Shown here: positions 24,846 to 33,630 of the stretch, in pieces
Layout: each line of letters starts with the position of its first letter
Position numbering within the stretch: the first letter of the stretch is position 1
NCBI RefSeq assembly: GCF_051124815.1
Contig: NZ_CP118487.1
Coordinates: 496,001-560,000 of the forward strand
Origin: Azospirillum sp051124815
GTDB lineage: Bacteria; Pseudomonadota; Alphaproteobacteria; Azospirillales; Azospirillaceae
Reading direction: 5' to 3'
DNA: 64,000 bases
Translations under genes and position numbers: made by a program
Notes under the pieces: model-generated
Databases searched by the model: none
The model's input: the letters and a program-made list of their open reading frames with translations, nothing else
What the model was told of the DNA's origin: nothing

Positions 24846-26027
24846 CTAGGGAGTCTCCGGCAGGGCCGCGCCCGACTGCGACGGCATGGGTGATGGCGCC
24901 TGCTTCACCTTCTGGAGGCGGGTCCGCCGCCGCTCCAGCACCATCGCCATCGCCAGCAGCACGGCGATCCCCGCCAGATTGACCGCCAGCACCGTCACGG
25001 AATTCCGCTCGGCCAGCAGCACGGCGGTGCCGGCGATGGACAGTACGACACCGACGCAGAAGACCGGCAGCGAATGCCGGCCGCAGGCGATCAGCAGACG
25101 GGCGGGGGCGGAGCGCAGCCACCCCGCCTCGCGTGGCACCAGCAGCGCCGCCGCACAGGCCAGCGCCAGGAAATGCAGAAGCCGCATCGGCCCCAGCGTG
25201 TCCTTGTCGGCCCAGGGGATGGTCTGCTCCGGCAGCCAGCCTTGCAGTGCCGCCGGCGTCATCGCATGGCCGATGTCGGAGGCGGCGAACTTCCACAGCG
25301 CCATGCCGGCCAGCAGAGCCAGCGACCCGGCCAGCAGCCAGCGGGACCGCGGCAGCCGGACCCGGCCGCTGCGCACCACCAGCGCCAGGCTGGTGCCGAG
25401 GAAGAACACGCATTGCCAGGCCAGCGGGCTGAAGTTCCAATCCTCGTCCCACAGGTTGGGCGGGATCAGTCCGGGCGCCGCCTGCGCGACCAGATAGAGC
25501 ACCAGCGACAGCGCCACCGCCGCGTAGCCGAAGCGGGCATAGGTCCACAGGAACAGCGGCGCCACCGCCACCAGCAGGATGTAAAGCGCCAGGATGTCGA
25601 AGGCGAAGGGCAGATACAGCAGCACCAGATGCCACGCGATGGCGGTCACCGGGGTTTCGAACAGCGGCTCAAAGCTCTCCAGCCGGTTCGACGCCTCCAT
25701 CGGCAGGTCGCCGACATGGACGGCGAGCGCGACAACCAGCGCGCTGACCAGCATGGTCATGATGTTGGCCGTCCACAACTGCCGGCAGCGGCCGAGCGCC
25801 TTGCGCTGGCAGGCGGCGAACCCGCGCTCCGCCAGCACCGGACCATAGGCCAGAGCGATGGCGTAGCCGGAGATGAAGACGAAGATCTCGGCCGAATCGG
25901 AGGGGCCGAAGCGGGCGGGCATCAGCTTTGCCAGCGGATTTCCGCCGACATGGTTGATGAAGATGATCAGAAGGGCCACGCCCTTGAAGAGATCGAGACG
26001 TGCGTCGCGTGCCTGACGTTGCTGCAT
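24846..26027 (-). CDS. opgC: OpgC-type membrane acyltransferase
   Basis: A 393-aa polytopic inner-membrane protein of the OpgC/acyltransferase-3-like family that adds succinyl or similar groups to osmoregulated periplasmic glucans. The family start DARLDLFKGVALLIIFINH is at residues 8-26, followed by SAEIFVFISGYAIALAYG and about ten membrane segments. Motifs NLWDEDWNFSPLAWQ and CGRHSLPVFCVGV are typical of OpgC. The start ATG at 26027 follows GAGAGGCACGGC; upstream in-frame sequence is not homologous. No glucan synthase genes are near. It is divergent from the 26516 oxidase-assembly gene. Confidence 0.85.
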   Translation of the reverse strand: MQQRQARDARLDLFKGVALLIIFINHVGGNPLAKLMPARFGPSDSAEIFVFISGYAIALAYGPVLAERGFAACQRKALGRCRQLWTANIMTMLVSALVVALAVHVGDLPMEASNRLESFEPLFETPVTAIAWHLVLLYLPFAFDILALYILLVAVAPLFLWTYARFGYAAVALSLVLYLVAQAAPGLIPPNLWDEDWNFSPLAWQCVFFLGTSLALVVRSGRVRLPRSRWLLAGSLALLAGMALWKFAASDIGHAMTPAALQGWLPEQTIPWADKDTLGPMRLLHFLALACAAALLVPREAGWLRSAPARLLIACGRHSLPVFCVGVVLSIAGTAVLLAERNSVTVLAVNLAGIAVLLAMAMVLERRRTRLQKVKQAPSPMPSQSGAALPETP

Positions 26028-26515
26028 GCAGCCGTGCCTCTCCTGCTGTGGCGGGCTCCCCGGCGGGGCGGATGCCGCCCTGAGGGGGGTCAGCAGACGA
26101 ATCGCGGTGGCGCCGGACCACCGAAGGTTCGGCACCGCCACGGCGGATGTAGCCCACCATGGACATTTTCGCCGGCCGGGTGTCCAACGCGATGGGGGAA
26201 CCCTTCCAACGCGGCGCCGGAGGGGAAAAGCGTTAAGCCCTTCTCAGGAGAGCTGCGGCAACCACCCCGTTATCGGCTGGGCACAAGGATTGTCCGACTG
26301 CGCGTCAGGCGCGGGTGCGGCGGGCAAGGCGGCGGGCAAGGCGGTCTCCGGCCGCGTTTCCGATTGGCCATCGCGGGTCAACACCCCGGCGGCCGATCCG
26401 CTCCCCGCCTTTCGGGGCATTCACCTCCTGAAGCGTCGCCTTTTCCGGGAACATCCCGCCATGCCGGTTATTGGACAGCATGCAGAGTCCCCACCGGAAC
26501 CCGCGAGGCCGCGCC
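26028..26515. other. Intergenic region with a short tandem repeat
   Basis: A 488-bp divergent gap between opgC and the CtaG-like gene. It holds two tandem copies of GCGGCGGGCAAG (26317-26340) plus a partial third. No coding sequence with plausible composition, no tRNA and no clear promoter pair were seen. Confidence 0.5.
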
Positions 26516-27355
26516 ATGGCGACAGACAGCCTTCCCTTCGTTCCCTACTGCGGTGTCCCACCGGTGCCGGGCGAGCTGTCGACCGCCTGGAACGGCGATC
26601 CGGTGCTGCTGACCGCCTTTGCCCTGGCTGCGATCGGCTTTACGGTGGTGGCGCGCCGTTCGGCCGACGGTGGCGGACATGCCCATCATCGGTCCATATG
26701 CCTTGCCGCCGGCTGGCTGGTGCTGGGCGTCGCCTTCGTCTCCCCGCTGTGCAGCCTGACCTCCGCCCTGTTCTCCGCCCGCGTGGCCCAGCATCTGCTG
26801 ACGATCCAGGTCGCGGCCCCGCTGTTCGTGCTCGGGTGGCCGGCTGGGACGGTGCGGTGGCCGGAACCGCTGCGCAGGATGGCAAGGCCGCTGGGCAAGC
26901 CGGAGTTCGCCTGGGGACTGTTCGGCATCACGCTGTGGGTCTGGCATCTGCCGGGCCCCTACATGGCGGCGCTGGCGAACGACGCCGTGCTGTGGCTGAT
27001 GCACGGCACGCTGTTCGCCGGGGCGGCGGCCGCATGGCGGACGGTCCTGGCCCCGACCGACGATGCCATGCGCCTGCGCGGTCTTCTGGCGGCCTTCGGC
27101 ACCTCGGTCCATCTGGCGATGCTGGCGGCGCTGCTGATCTTCGCCGGCACACCGCTGTTTCCCTACCATCTGACAACCACCACGCCCTGGGGCCTGTCGC
27201 CGCTGGCCGACCAGCAGCTGGGCGGCCTGATCATGGGTGTCGTCGGCGCGCTGGCCTATGTCGCGCTGGTGCTGGCCGGCGCGGCCCGCTGGCTGCGCCC
27301 TGGGGACGAAAGTCAGCGGGACGACGGGCAGCTCTCCAGCGGAAAGGTTGGTTGA
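26516..27355 (+). CDS. CtaG/caa3-type cytochrome oxidase assembly protein
   Basis: A 279-aa membrane protein of the Caa3_CtaG family (PF09678-type; not the copper chaperone Cox11). About seven membrane segments are visible. The family signature is GWLVLGVAFVSPLCSLTSAL, then RVAQHLLTIQVAAPLFVLG and WGLFGITLWVWHLPGPYMAA, with the conserved His residues (QHLL, WHLPG, MHGTLF) that may bind copper or support oxidase assembly. Four bases separate it from the triheme cytochrome gene, and it lies 2.5 kb from the aa3-type oxidase on the other strand, which fits a role in assembling that enzyme. The start is ATG at 26516, giving MATDSLPFVPYCG. Confidence 0.85.
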   Translation: MATDSLPFVPYCGVPPVPGELSTAWNGDPVLLTAFALAAIGFTVVARRSADGGGHAHHRSICLAAGWLVLGVAFVSPLCSLTSALFSARVAQHLLTIQVAAPLFVLGWPAGTVRWPEPLRRMARPLGKPEFAWGLFGITLWVWHLPGPYMAALANDAVLWLMHGTLFAGAAAAWRTVLAPTDDAMRLRGLLAAFGTSVHLAMLAALLIFAGTPLFPYHLTTTTPWGLSPLADQQLGGLIMGVVGALAYVALVLAGAARWLRPGDESQRDDGQLSSGKVG

Positions 27356-27359
27356 TAGG

Positions 27360-28529
27360 ATGCGGCGGACCCTGAAGACACTCGCCATCGCCGGCGTGGC
27401 GGCCGGGATCGGCGGACTCCTGTTCGCGTGGTCGGGCCTCTACAGCGTGGCGGCGAGCAAGGCGCATTGGACGCCGGTCGAGATGTTCTTCGAAATGGCG
27501 ATGCGCCGTTCGGTGGAGACGCACGCCGCGTCCGTCGGCGAGCCGCCCGACCTGGACGACCCGGCGCTGGTCCGCCGCGGCGCCGGCCATTACGAGGACG
27601 GCTGCGCTCCCTGCCACGGCGCCCCCGACACGCCGCGCAACCCGATCTCCCGCCACATGATGCCGGAGCCGCCCTATCTGGCCGACAAGGTGGCGGAGTG
27701 GAAGCCGCGGGAGCTGTATTGGATCACGCTGCACGGCATCAAATATGCCGGCATGCCGGCCTGGCCGGCCCAGCAGCGCAAGGACGAGCCCTGGGCGGTT
27801 ACCGCCTTTCTCCTGCGGCTCAAAGGGATGAGCGCGGAAGAATACCACGGCCTCGCTTTCGGTCGGACGCAGGCGGACGACCAAGCCCGGATGGCCGAAT
27901 TGACCGGCGCGGCCGGCGGTCCGATGGACGACACTTTGGGGGAGACCCTGCAGGATTGCGCCCGTTGCCATGGCTATGACGGGAATGGCGACGGCATCGG
28001 CGCCTTCCCGCAGATCGCCGGACAGTCGGCGGAGTATCTGCGCGAGACGCTGCAGGCCTACGCCGACGGCAACCGATTCAGCGGCATCATGCAGCCGGTG
28101 GCTGCCGGGTTGGACGAAGACGCAATCCGCGCACTGGCCGGGCATTACGCGGCGCAAAAGCCTGCAACGGCAACGGTTAAGACCGCCGATCCCGCTCCGG
28201 AGCTATTGGACTTGGGCCGGCGGATCGCAGAGTCCGGCGCCCCGGAGGATGGCGTCGCCGCCTGTTCCGGCTGCCATGCGGGGGCAGACGGTGACACCCG
28301 GCATGCCCGTGACCCCCGATACCCGTCGCTGGACGGGCAGCATGCATCCTACATCGCTGCCCAGTTGCGGCTGTGGCGCGACGGGGCGCACGGCAACACG
28401 GCGCTGTCCCGCATCATGGAGGCCGCCGTCCGCCGCATGACCGATGAACAGATCGATGCAGTGGCGGAGTATTACTCCCGCCGCGCCCCCGAACGCGCCA
28501 TGGCGAAGGGTGAAGACGGAAAATCCTGA
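27360..28529 (+). CDS. Triheme c-type cytochrome
   Basis: A 389-aa membrane-anchored protein: an uncleaved N-terminal helix (TLKTLAIAGVAAGIGGLLFAW) and three cytochrome c domains. Haem sites are CAPCH (about residue 81), CARCH (about 200) and CSGCH (about 301). Met ligands lie in the segments KYAGMPAWP, FSGIMQPVAAG and ALSRIMEAA. The second and third domains resemble the tandem cytochrome c4/c553 type. It starts 4 bp after the CtaG-like gene and is probably cotranscribed. A role feeding electrons to the oxidase encoded at 29855-33432 is inferred from proximity. Confidence 0.9.
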   Translation: MRRTLKTLAIAGVAAGIGGLLFAWSGLYSVAASKAHWTPVEMFFEMAMRRSVETHAASVGEPPDLDDPALVRRGAGHYEDGCAPCHGAPDTPRNPISRHMMPEPPYLADKVAEWKPRELYWITLHGIKYAGMPAWPAQQRKDEPWAVTAFLLRLKGMSAEEYHGLAFGRTQADDQARMAELTGAAGGPMDDTLGETLQDCARCHGYDGNGDGIGAFPQIAGQSAEYLRETLQAYADGNRFSGIMQPVAAGLDEDAIRALAGHYAAQKPATATVKTADPAPELLDLGRRIAESGAPEDGVAACSGCHAGADGDTRHARDPRYPSLDGQHASYIAAQLRLWRDGAHGNTALSRIMEAAVRRMTDEQIDAVAEYYSRRAPERAMAKGEDGKS

Positions 28530-28670
28530 ACTGACGTCATGGAACAAGAAGGCCCGCTATTGATTGTTCATCGCATGACCCAGCTGTCGCTTGCCGTGCG
28601 GCAGGACAGTACAGGCCGCACCGGGCGGCGGGTCGCCAACATCGAATCGTAATCGAGAAGGATGGCAACC

Positions 28671-29363
28671 ATGCGTGGGATTTCGAAGATCGTCATGACC
28701 GCCACCGCCGCCGGCGCCCTGTTCGCCCTCAGCGCCTGCGGCAGCACCGATACCTCGCGGACGGCGACGGGCGCCGGCACCGGTGCCGTGGCCGGCGCCG
28801 TCGTCGGCGGCCCGGTCGGCGCGGTGGTGGGCGGCGTCGGCGGTGCGGTGGCCGGCAACAGCATGGACGAAAGCCTCAGCAAGAAGACCGACCGCGTGAC
28901 CGACCGCGCCACCCGCGAGGTGCGAGAGGATATGTCGGACGATTCGTCCTCCAATCGTTCCTCCCGCCACCGCATGTCCTCTGGCATGAGCCACGAGCAG
29001 GTGCGTGAACTCCAGCAGGCGCTGAACGACCGCAACGACGGCCGCGACATCGCCGTCGACGGCGTCTGGGGCGCCAACACCCGCAGCGCCCTGATGAAGT
29101 TCCAGCGCGACAACGGCCTGCGCGCCACCGGCCGCGCCGACGAGCGGACGATGGCCGCGCTGAACCTGCACGAGAACGGCATGGGCACCTCGGGCAGCAC
29201 CGGCGCGGGCAGCACCGGCGGCACCCGCAACAACATGAACAACACCGGCAACAGCAGCTCGATGGGCAACACCGGCAACCCGCAGGGCAACGCGATGCCC
29301 AGCGACACCCCGCAGAACCAGACCACCCCGCAGGGCTCGATGGGCCAGAACGGCACCAAGTAA
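28671..29363 (+). CDS. Lipoprotein with glycine-zipper and peptidoglycan-binding domains
   Basis: A 230-aa outer-envelope lipoprotein. The signal peptide ends in the lipobox LSAC (Cys near residue 23). A Gly-zipper stretch follows (GTGAVAGAVVGGPVGAVVGG, residues about 35-60), then a charged Ser/Arg segment and a PG_binding_1 domain (VRELQQALNDRNDGRDIAVD, then GVWGANTRSALMKFQRDNGL). The 60-residue tail is rich in Gly, Asn, Ser and Thr. It probably links the outer membrane to peptidoglycan. The ATG at 28671 is chosen over 28662 because GAGAAGG lies 8 bases upstream of it. A large hairpin at 29397-29467 ends the transcript. Confidence 0.85.
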   Translation: MRGISKIVMTATAAGALFALSACGSTDTSRTATGAGTGAVAGAVVGGPVGAVVGGVGGAVAGNSMDESLSKKTDRVTDRATREVREDMSDDSSSNRSSRHRMSSGMSHEQVRELQQALNDRNDGRDIAVDGVWGANTRSALMKFQRDNGLRATGRADERTMAALNLHENGMGTSGSTGAGSTGGTRNNMNNTGNSSSMGNTGNPQGNAMPSDTPQNQTTPQGSMGQNGTK

Positions 29364-29396
29364 CCCCGGCTTCACAGCCAACCGAACGCCGGTCCT

Positions 29397-29467
29397 CTTC
29401 GCCGGTTCCGGGGCATCGCGACGGCACCTCAAGCCGTCGCGGAGTCCGGGAACCGGCGAAGTTCTTT
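29397..29467. terminator. Nested long hairpin, bidirectional terminator
   Basis: The outer arms CTTCGCCGGTTCC / GGAACCGGCGAAG (29397-29409 and 29449-29461) enclose a perfect inner stem CGCGACGGC / GCCGTCGCG (29417-29425 and 29433-29441), followed by TTCTTTT. It lies between convergent genes. Confidence 0.75.
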
Positions 29468-29479
29468 TGGGGCGGCCGC

Positions 29480-29842
29480 TCAGCCGCAGGCGGGGACCAT
29501 CAGGGCAGGCATGCCGACCCACAGGATTGCGATCAGTGCCGCACCCGATCCGGCGATGGCGAACCAGCGGGCAAAGCGGCGCGGATCGGCGGCGCCGACA
29601 TGCTTCCCTGGCCCGGCACCGCGCCACGCCTTCACCAGCAGAACCGCGACCCAGCCCAGCGCGAGCAGCGTCGCGATGCCGACCAGCGCCACGGACATCG
29701 GAAAGCCCAGCAGCCGCGCATCCTCGACCCTGCGCGCGCAGACCATCCCGTTGATGCCATAGACCACGCCGAAATGCGCCGCCCAAGTCAGGAAGGGCGC
29801 CAGCATCCCGATGAAGATGCCCGGAAAGCTGCGGCTTGCCAT
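29480..29842 (-). CDS. Small membrane protein of the oxidase cluster
   Basis: A 120-aa protein with three membrane segments: FIGMLAPFLTWAAHFGVVYG, MSVALVGIATLLALGWVAVL and WFAIAGSGAALIAILWVGMP. The WAAHFGVVYGINGM segment, with an aromatic-His pair, is shared by small proteins found at the ends of cytochrome oxidase operons; the function is unknown. It lies 12 bp downstream of the fused oxidase gene in the same direction, so it is the third gene of the coxB-ctaD unit. It could be a subunit IV-like or assembly component. Confidence 0.7.
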   Translation of the reverse strand: MASRSFPGIFIGMLAPFLTWAAHFGVVYGINGMVCARRVEDARLLGFPMSVALVGIATLLALGWVAVLLVKAWRGAGPGKHVGAADPRRFARWFAIAGSGAALIAILWVGMPALMVPACG

Positions 29843-29854
29843 GGCGCTCCTCCC

Positions 29855-32416
29855 TCAGATCGCCAGACGGGGGAACAGGTGCAGAAGCAGCAGGGCGGTT
29901 CCACCCTGCGCCGCGCTGTACCAGCCCATCAGCATGGTGTTGTCGAAGGTCACCCGCCGCTCCGAATGCAGCAGCCCGGCGGCGGAGCGCGCCAGCGTGT
30001 AGCCTAGCATCAGCGTCATCACCGCGACATGGAAGCCCTGCCATGCCACCAGCATATACGCGATGGCGCCATAGGCGCTGGCCGCGCCGACAAGGCCGGT
30101 CTGCATCTGCGCAGTGGCGTCCAACAGAATGCCGCCGACCATCGCCGCCCAGGCCAGGATCAGCGCGAGACGGACCCGGCCATGCCGGTTGCGATCCACC
30201 GCCGTGCGCGCCCAGCCGATGGCCAGCGCCGCCAGCCCCCACAGCGCCAGCCCGCCGGCGAACCACGGCAGGCCCGGCAACGCGTCTCCCCCCTTGGGCC
30301 AGACGTCGGGGCTGACCGTCCACAGGAACAGATAGGTGAAGAGCAGACAGGCGAAGGCGGTGCCGTCCACCAGCAGAAGCACCACCATGCCCCACCAGCT
30401 GTGGTTCTTCGGCCCCTGCACATAGACCGGCACGCGCCAGCCGCCGCCGACATCCTGCGGCGGGTGGTCCGCCCCCTTGTCGAGGCCCCACAGCCACCAG
30501 ATCACCATCCCGACCGCCAGCACCGCGGGGACCAGGGAGAAATAATAGAACTTCAGCGTCAGGCAGATGAAGTGGGTGGCGGTGAACAGTCCGGCCAGAA
30601 AGGGCGCCCAATGCGGCCCCGGCAGCGGCATCAGATATTGCGGCTTCGCCTCGATCGGGCTGGTGACGATGGTCTCCCGCCGGTCGGTGGGCGCGCCGGG
30701 CAGGAAATGGGCGCCCTCACGCACCTCGCGCGGCAGATCGGGGTTGTCCCACAGGGGATAGAGGCTCTTGACGTGCGGGATGCTGCGCACGGCGTACAGC
30801 TCGTTGGGAAGCCATTCAAGCGTCCCGGAATTCCACGGATTGGCGGGAGACTTCTCCCCACCGCCCAGCGCACTCCGCGCCATGTCCACAAGCACCAGCA
30901 GAACGCCCAGCGCCAGCACGAAGGCGCCCACCGTCGACACCATGTTCAGCAGGTTCCAGCCGAGATCGCCGGGATAGGTGTAGACCCGCCGCGGCATGCC
31001 CAGCAGACCGCTGATGTGCATGGGGAAGAAGGCGACGTTGAAGCCGATGAACATCAGCCAGAACGCCCAGTTTCCCAACCGCTCCGACAGCAGCCGGCCG
31101 TTCAGCGTCGGCCACCAATGGTAAAGCCCGGCGAAGACCGGGAACACCATGCCGCCGATCAGCACGTAATGCAGATGCGCGACGACGAAGTAGCTGTCAT
31201 GGGCCTGCCAGTCGAAGGGCACCACCGCCACCATCACGCCTGTCAGCCCGCCCAGGACGAAGATGAACAGGAAGCCGAACAGGAATCGCGTCGCCACCGT
31301 CCATTGCACCCGCCCGGCCCCCAGCGTGGCGATCCAGGCGAAGACCTGGATGCCGCTCGGCACCGCCACCGCCATGCTGGCGGCGGAGAAGAAGCTGAGC
31401 GACAGCGACGGGATGCCGGTGGCGAACATGTGGTGGACCCACAGTCCGAAACTGAAGAACCCCGTCCCAACCAGCGCCAGCACCACGAGATCGTGGCCGA
31501 TCAGCGGGCGGCGGGCCAGGGTCGGCACCATCATCGACACCAGCCCGGCCGCCGGCAGGAAGATGATGTAGACCTCCGGATGGCCGAAGAACCAGAACAG
31601 GTGCTGCCACAGCAGCGGGTCGCCGCCCTTGTCCGCGATGAAGAAGGGCCAATGGAAGGCGCGTTCGATCTCCAGCAACGCGGTGGCGACGATCACGGCG
31701 GGAAAGGCGAAGATGATCATCCCCGCCATCACCAGCATCGACCAGGCATAGACCGGCAGCTTGTCCAGCGTCATGCCGGGGGGGCGGGTGCGCAGGATGC
31801 CGACGACGATCTCGATGGCGCCGGCGATGGCCGAGATCTCGATGAAGCCGATGCCGAGCAGCCAGAAATCGGCATTGATGCCCGGCGAATGCTCGTAGCT
31901 GGTCAGCGGCGGATACATGAACCATCCGCCATCGGGTGCCGCCCCGAAGATCAGCGAGCAGAAAAAGGCGATGCCGCCGAAGAAATAGGCCCAGAAGGCG
32001 AAGGCCGACAGCCGGGGAAAGGGCAGGTCGCGCGCCGCCAGGAAGGACGGCAGCAGATAGACGCCGATGGCCTCCACGATCGGCACGGCGAACAGGAACA
32101 TCATCCCGGTGCCATGGACGGTGAAGAACTGGTTGTAGGTGTTGTGGTCGAGCAGGTCGTTGTCCGGCACCGCCAGCTGCAGCCGCATCACCAGCGCCAG
32201 CACCCCGGCGATCAGGAAGAACAGCAGCGCCGTGGCGATGTACCAGACGCCGACGCTGGAGTTGTTCACCGCCGTCAGCCGCGCGATTCCCGGCGGCAGC
32301 CGCCAGACGCGGCGCAGCGCATCCTCCTCCCCCGCGGGGCGGGGGGTGGGGCTGGGCAGGGAAGTTGGTCCGCCGCCGGAGAACTCGTCGCGGGGCTCGT
32401 CGGTGCGCAGCGTCAT
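29855..32416 (-). CDS. ctaD: Cytochrome c oxidase, fused subunits I and III
   Basis: An 853-aa haem-copper oxidase in which subunit I (about residues 40-640) is joined to a subunit III-like domain (about 660-853). Subunit I has the haem a ligand region FFTVHGTGMMFLFAVP, the Cu_B/cross-link segment WFFGHPEVYIIFLPAAG (with the A1-type Glu), WVHHMFATG, and the haem a/a3 ligands in FVVAHLHYVLIGG. The C-terminal part has SWWGMVVLLLVDGTAFACLL and GFHVAVMTLMLGY, typical of subunit III. Similar I-III fusions are known in caa3 oxidases. ATG at 32416 overlaps the coxB stop (ATGA). Confidence 0.93.
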   Translation of the reverse strand: MTLRTDEPRDEFSGGGPTSLPSPTPRPAGEEDALRRVWRLPPGIARLTAVNNSSVGVWYIATALLFFLIAGVLALVMRLQLAVPDNDLLDHNTYNQFFTVHGTGMMFLFAVPIVEAIGVYLLPSFLAARDLPFPRLSAFAFWAYFFGGIAFFCSLIFGAAPDGGWFMYPPLTSYEHSPGINADFWLLGIGFIEISAIAGAIEIVVGILRTRPPGMTLDKLPVYAWSMLVMAGMIIFAFPAVIVATALLEIERAFHWPFFIADKGGDPLLWQHLFWFFGHPEVYIIFLPAAGLVSMMVPTLARRPLIGHDLVVLALVGTGFFSFGLWVHHMFATGIPSLSLSFFSAASMAVAVPSGIQVFAWIATLGAGRVQWTVATRFLFGFLFIFVLGGLTGVMVAVVPFDWQAHDSYFVVAHLHYVLIGGMVFPVFAGLYHWWPTLNGRLLSERLGNWAFWLMFIGFNVAFFPMHISGLLGMPRRVYTYPGDLGWNLLNMVSTVGAFVLALGVLLVLVDMARSALGGGEKSPANPWNSGTLEWLPNELYAVRSIPHVKSLYPLWDNPDLPREVREGAHFLPGAPTDRRETIVTSPIEAKPQYLMPLPGPHWAPFLAGLFTATHFICLTLKFYYFSLVPAVLAVGMVIWWLWGLDKGADHPPQDVGGGWRVPVYVQGPKNHSWWGMVVLLLVDGTAFACLLFTYLFLWTVSPDVWPKGGDALPGLPWFAGGLALWGLAALAIGWARTAVDRNRHGRVRLALILAWAAMVGGILLDATAQMQTGLVGAASAYGAIAYMLVAWQGFHVAVMTLMLGYTLARSAAGLLHSERRVTFDNTMLMGWYSAAQGGTALLLLHLFPRLAI

Positions 32417-33432
32417 TTCAGGCTCTCCAGCCAGGCGGCCATGGCATGCAGGGTCTCGCCATCCATCACGTCGAAGGACGGCATGCGGTTCTCGGGCTTG
32501 ATGTGCTGGGCGCCCTGAATCCAGGCGGCGAGGGTCTCCACCCGCGTCGGCAGCGTCCCGGCGGCGAGCGACGGCCGGGCGCCAACGCGGCTGAGATCCG
32601 GGCCGACCAGCCCCGCCGCCTCCGTCCCGCGCACGGCGTGGCAGGACTGGCAGCCGAAAGAGAAGAAGGCGTCGCGGCCGCGGGCAAGCTGCGGCGTCGC
32701 CGGTTCCCGCACCGGGCGATGCTGTTCCGCCATCCAGGCATCGAACTCGTCCGCCGGCAGAACCCGGATGTCGAAGGCCATTAGGGCATGCTGCGCGCCG
32801 CAATATTCGGCGCATTGGCCGCGGTAAAGCCCCGGCCGCTGTGCCACGATCGGCAGCCGGTTCACATGGCCGGGGATCATGTCGATCTTGCCGGCGAGGC
32901 TCGGCGCCCAGAAGCTGTGGATGACGTCGGCGCTGGCGACCCGCAGTTCCACCTGCCGTCCGGCCGGCAGCACGAGTTCGTTGGCGCCGCGCAGCGGCTC
33001 CTGCCCCTCCACAAGATAGCGGACGTCCCACCACCACATGTAGCCGGTGACCTCCACCACCAGCGCCGGCTCCGGCGTCAGGGTCGCCAACCGGCGGGCC
33101 AGGGCGAATTCATGAAGCTGGAGCGCGGTCAGCGTGACGAGCGGGAACAGGATGCCGCCGCCGATCACCCAGGCGCGGCGGCCGGGAAAGCGCTCCGGCC
33201 GGACCAGCGCGGCATAGAGCGCCAACGCCATCACCACCAGGAAGATCACGGCGCCGCCGATGAACAGGATCCAACTGGTGACCAGGATTTCCTGCGCGCT
33301 GACGCCCGCGGCATCCAACGCCGACTGCCGCCCATCGCATCCCGCCAGAGCAAATCCGGCCAGGACAAGCGCTGCAACGGGCCAGCCGGGCCGCAGAGAG
33401 GGTCGCGCAATTGGCCGGCTCGCCCTGGTCAT
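32413..33432 (-). CDS. coxB: Cytochrome c oxidase subunit II with C-terminal cytochrome c domain
   Basis: A 339-aa caa3-type subunit II. It has a lipoprotein-like signal (LVLAGFALAGC), two membrane helices (ILFIGGAVIFLVVMALAL and WVIGGGILFPLVTLTALQ), the cupredoxin domain with the Cu_A ligands (ADVIHSFWAPSLAG and RGQCAEYCGAQHALMAF) and an extra cytochrome c domain (FSFGCQSCHAVRGTE, Met in ENRMPSFDVM). The fused haem lets the oxidase accept electrons without a separate cytochrome c. ATG 33432 is chosen because GGGGAGG lies 8 bases upstream; ATG 33438 is the alternative. First gene of the oxidase operon. Confidence 0.94.
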   Translation of the reverse strand: MTRASRPIARPSLRPGWPVAALVLAGFALAGCDGRQSALDAAGVSAQEILVTSWILFIGGAVIFLVVMALALYAALVRPERFPGRRAWVIGGGILFPLVTLTALQLHEFALARRLATLTPEPALVVEVTGYMWWWDVRYLVEGQEPLRGANELVLPAGRQVELRVASADVIHSFWAPSLAGKIDMIPGHVNRLPIVAQRPGLYRGQCAEYCGAQHALMAFDIRVLPADEFDAWMAEQHRPVREPATPQLARGRDAFFSFGCQSCHAVRGTEAAGLVGPDLSRVGARPSLAAGTLPTRVETLAAWIQGAQHIKPENRMPSFDVMDGETLHAMAAWLESLK

Positions 33433-33630
33433 GTCCATCGCCTCCCCTTCGCCGGGCCAAGCCCAAACTCCCCCTCGGGGTCAACACAGCCGAGGCTCGA
33501 CGGTTTCGTGGGCAATCCGAAGTTCCCATGCGAAATCGCGAAACCTGTGCGTGGCCGTAAGCGTTGAAGGTGGAAATGCCGCCCCGGCAATCGCGGCGGG
33601 GTTGGAGCGGGTGGTTTCAGGAGGCGATGA

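Noticed and set aside
26197..26234. EcfG-like promoter GGAAC...CGTT before the CtaG-like gene
   Set aside because: The spacing is 29 bp, far from the 16-17 required.
30029..32518. An 829-residue plus-strand open frame over the oxidase gene
   Set aside because: A shadow of the fused oxidase; the opposite strand shows all catalytic motifs.
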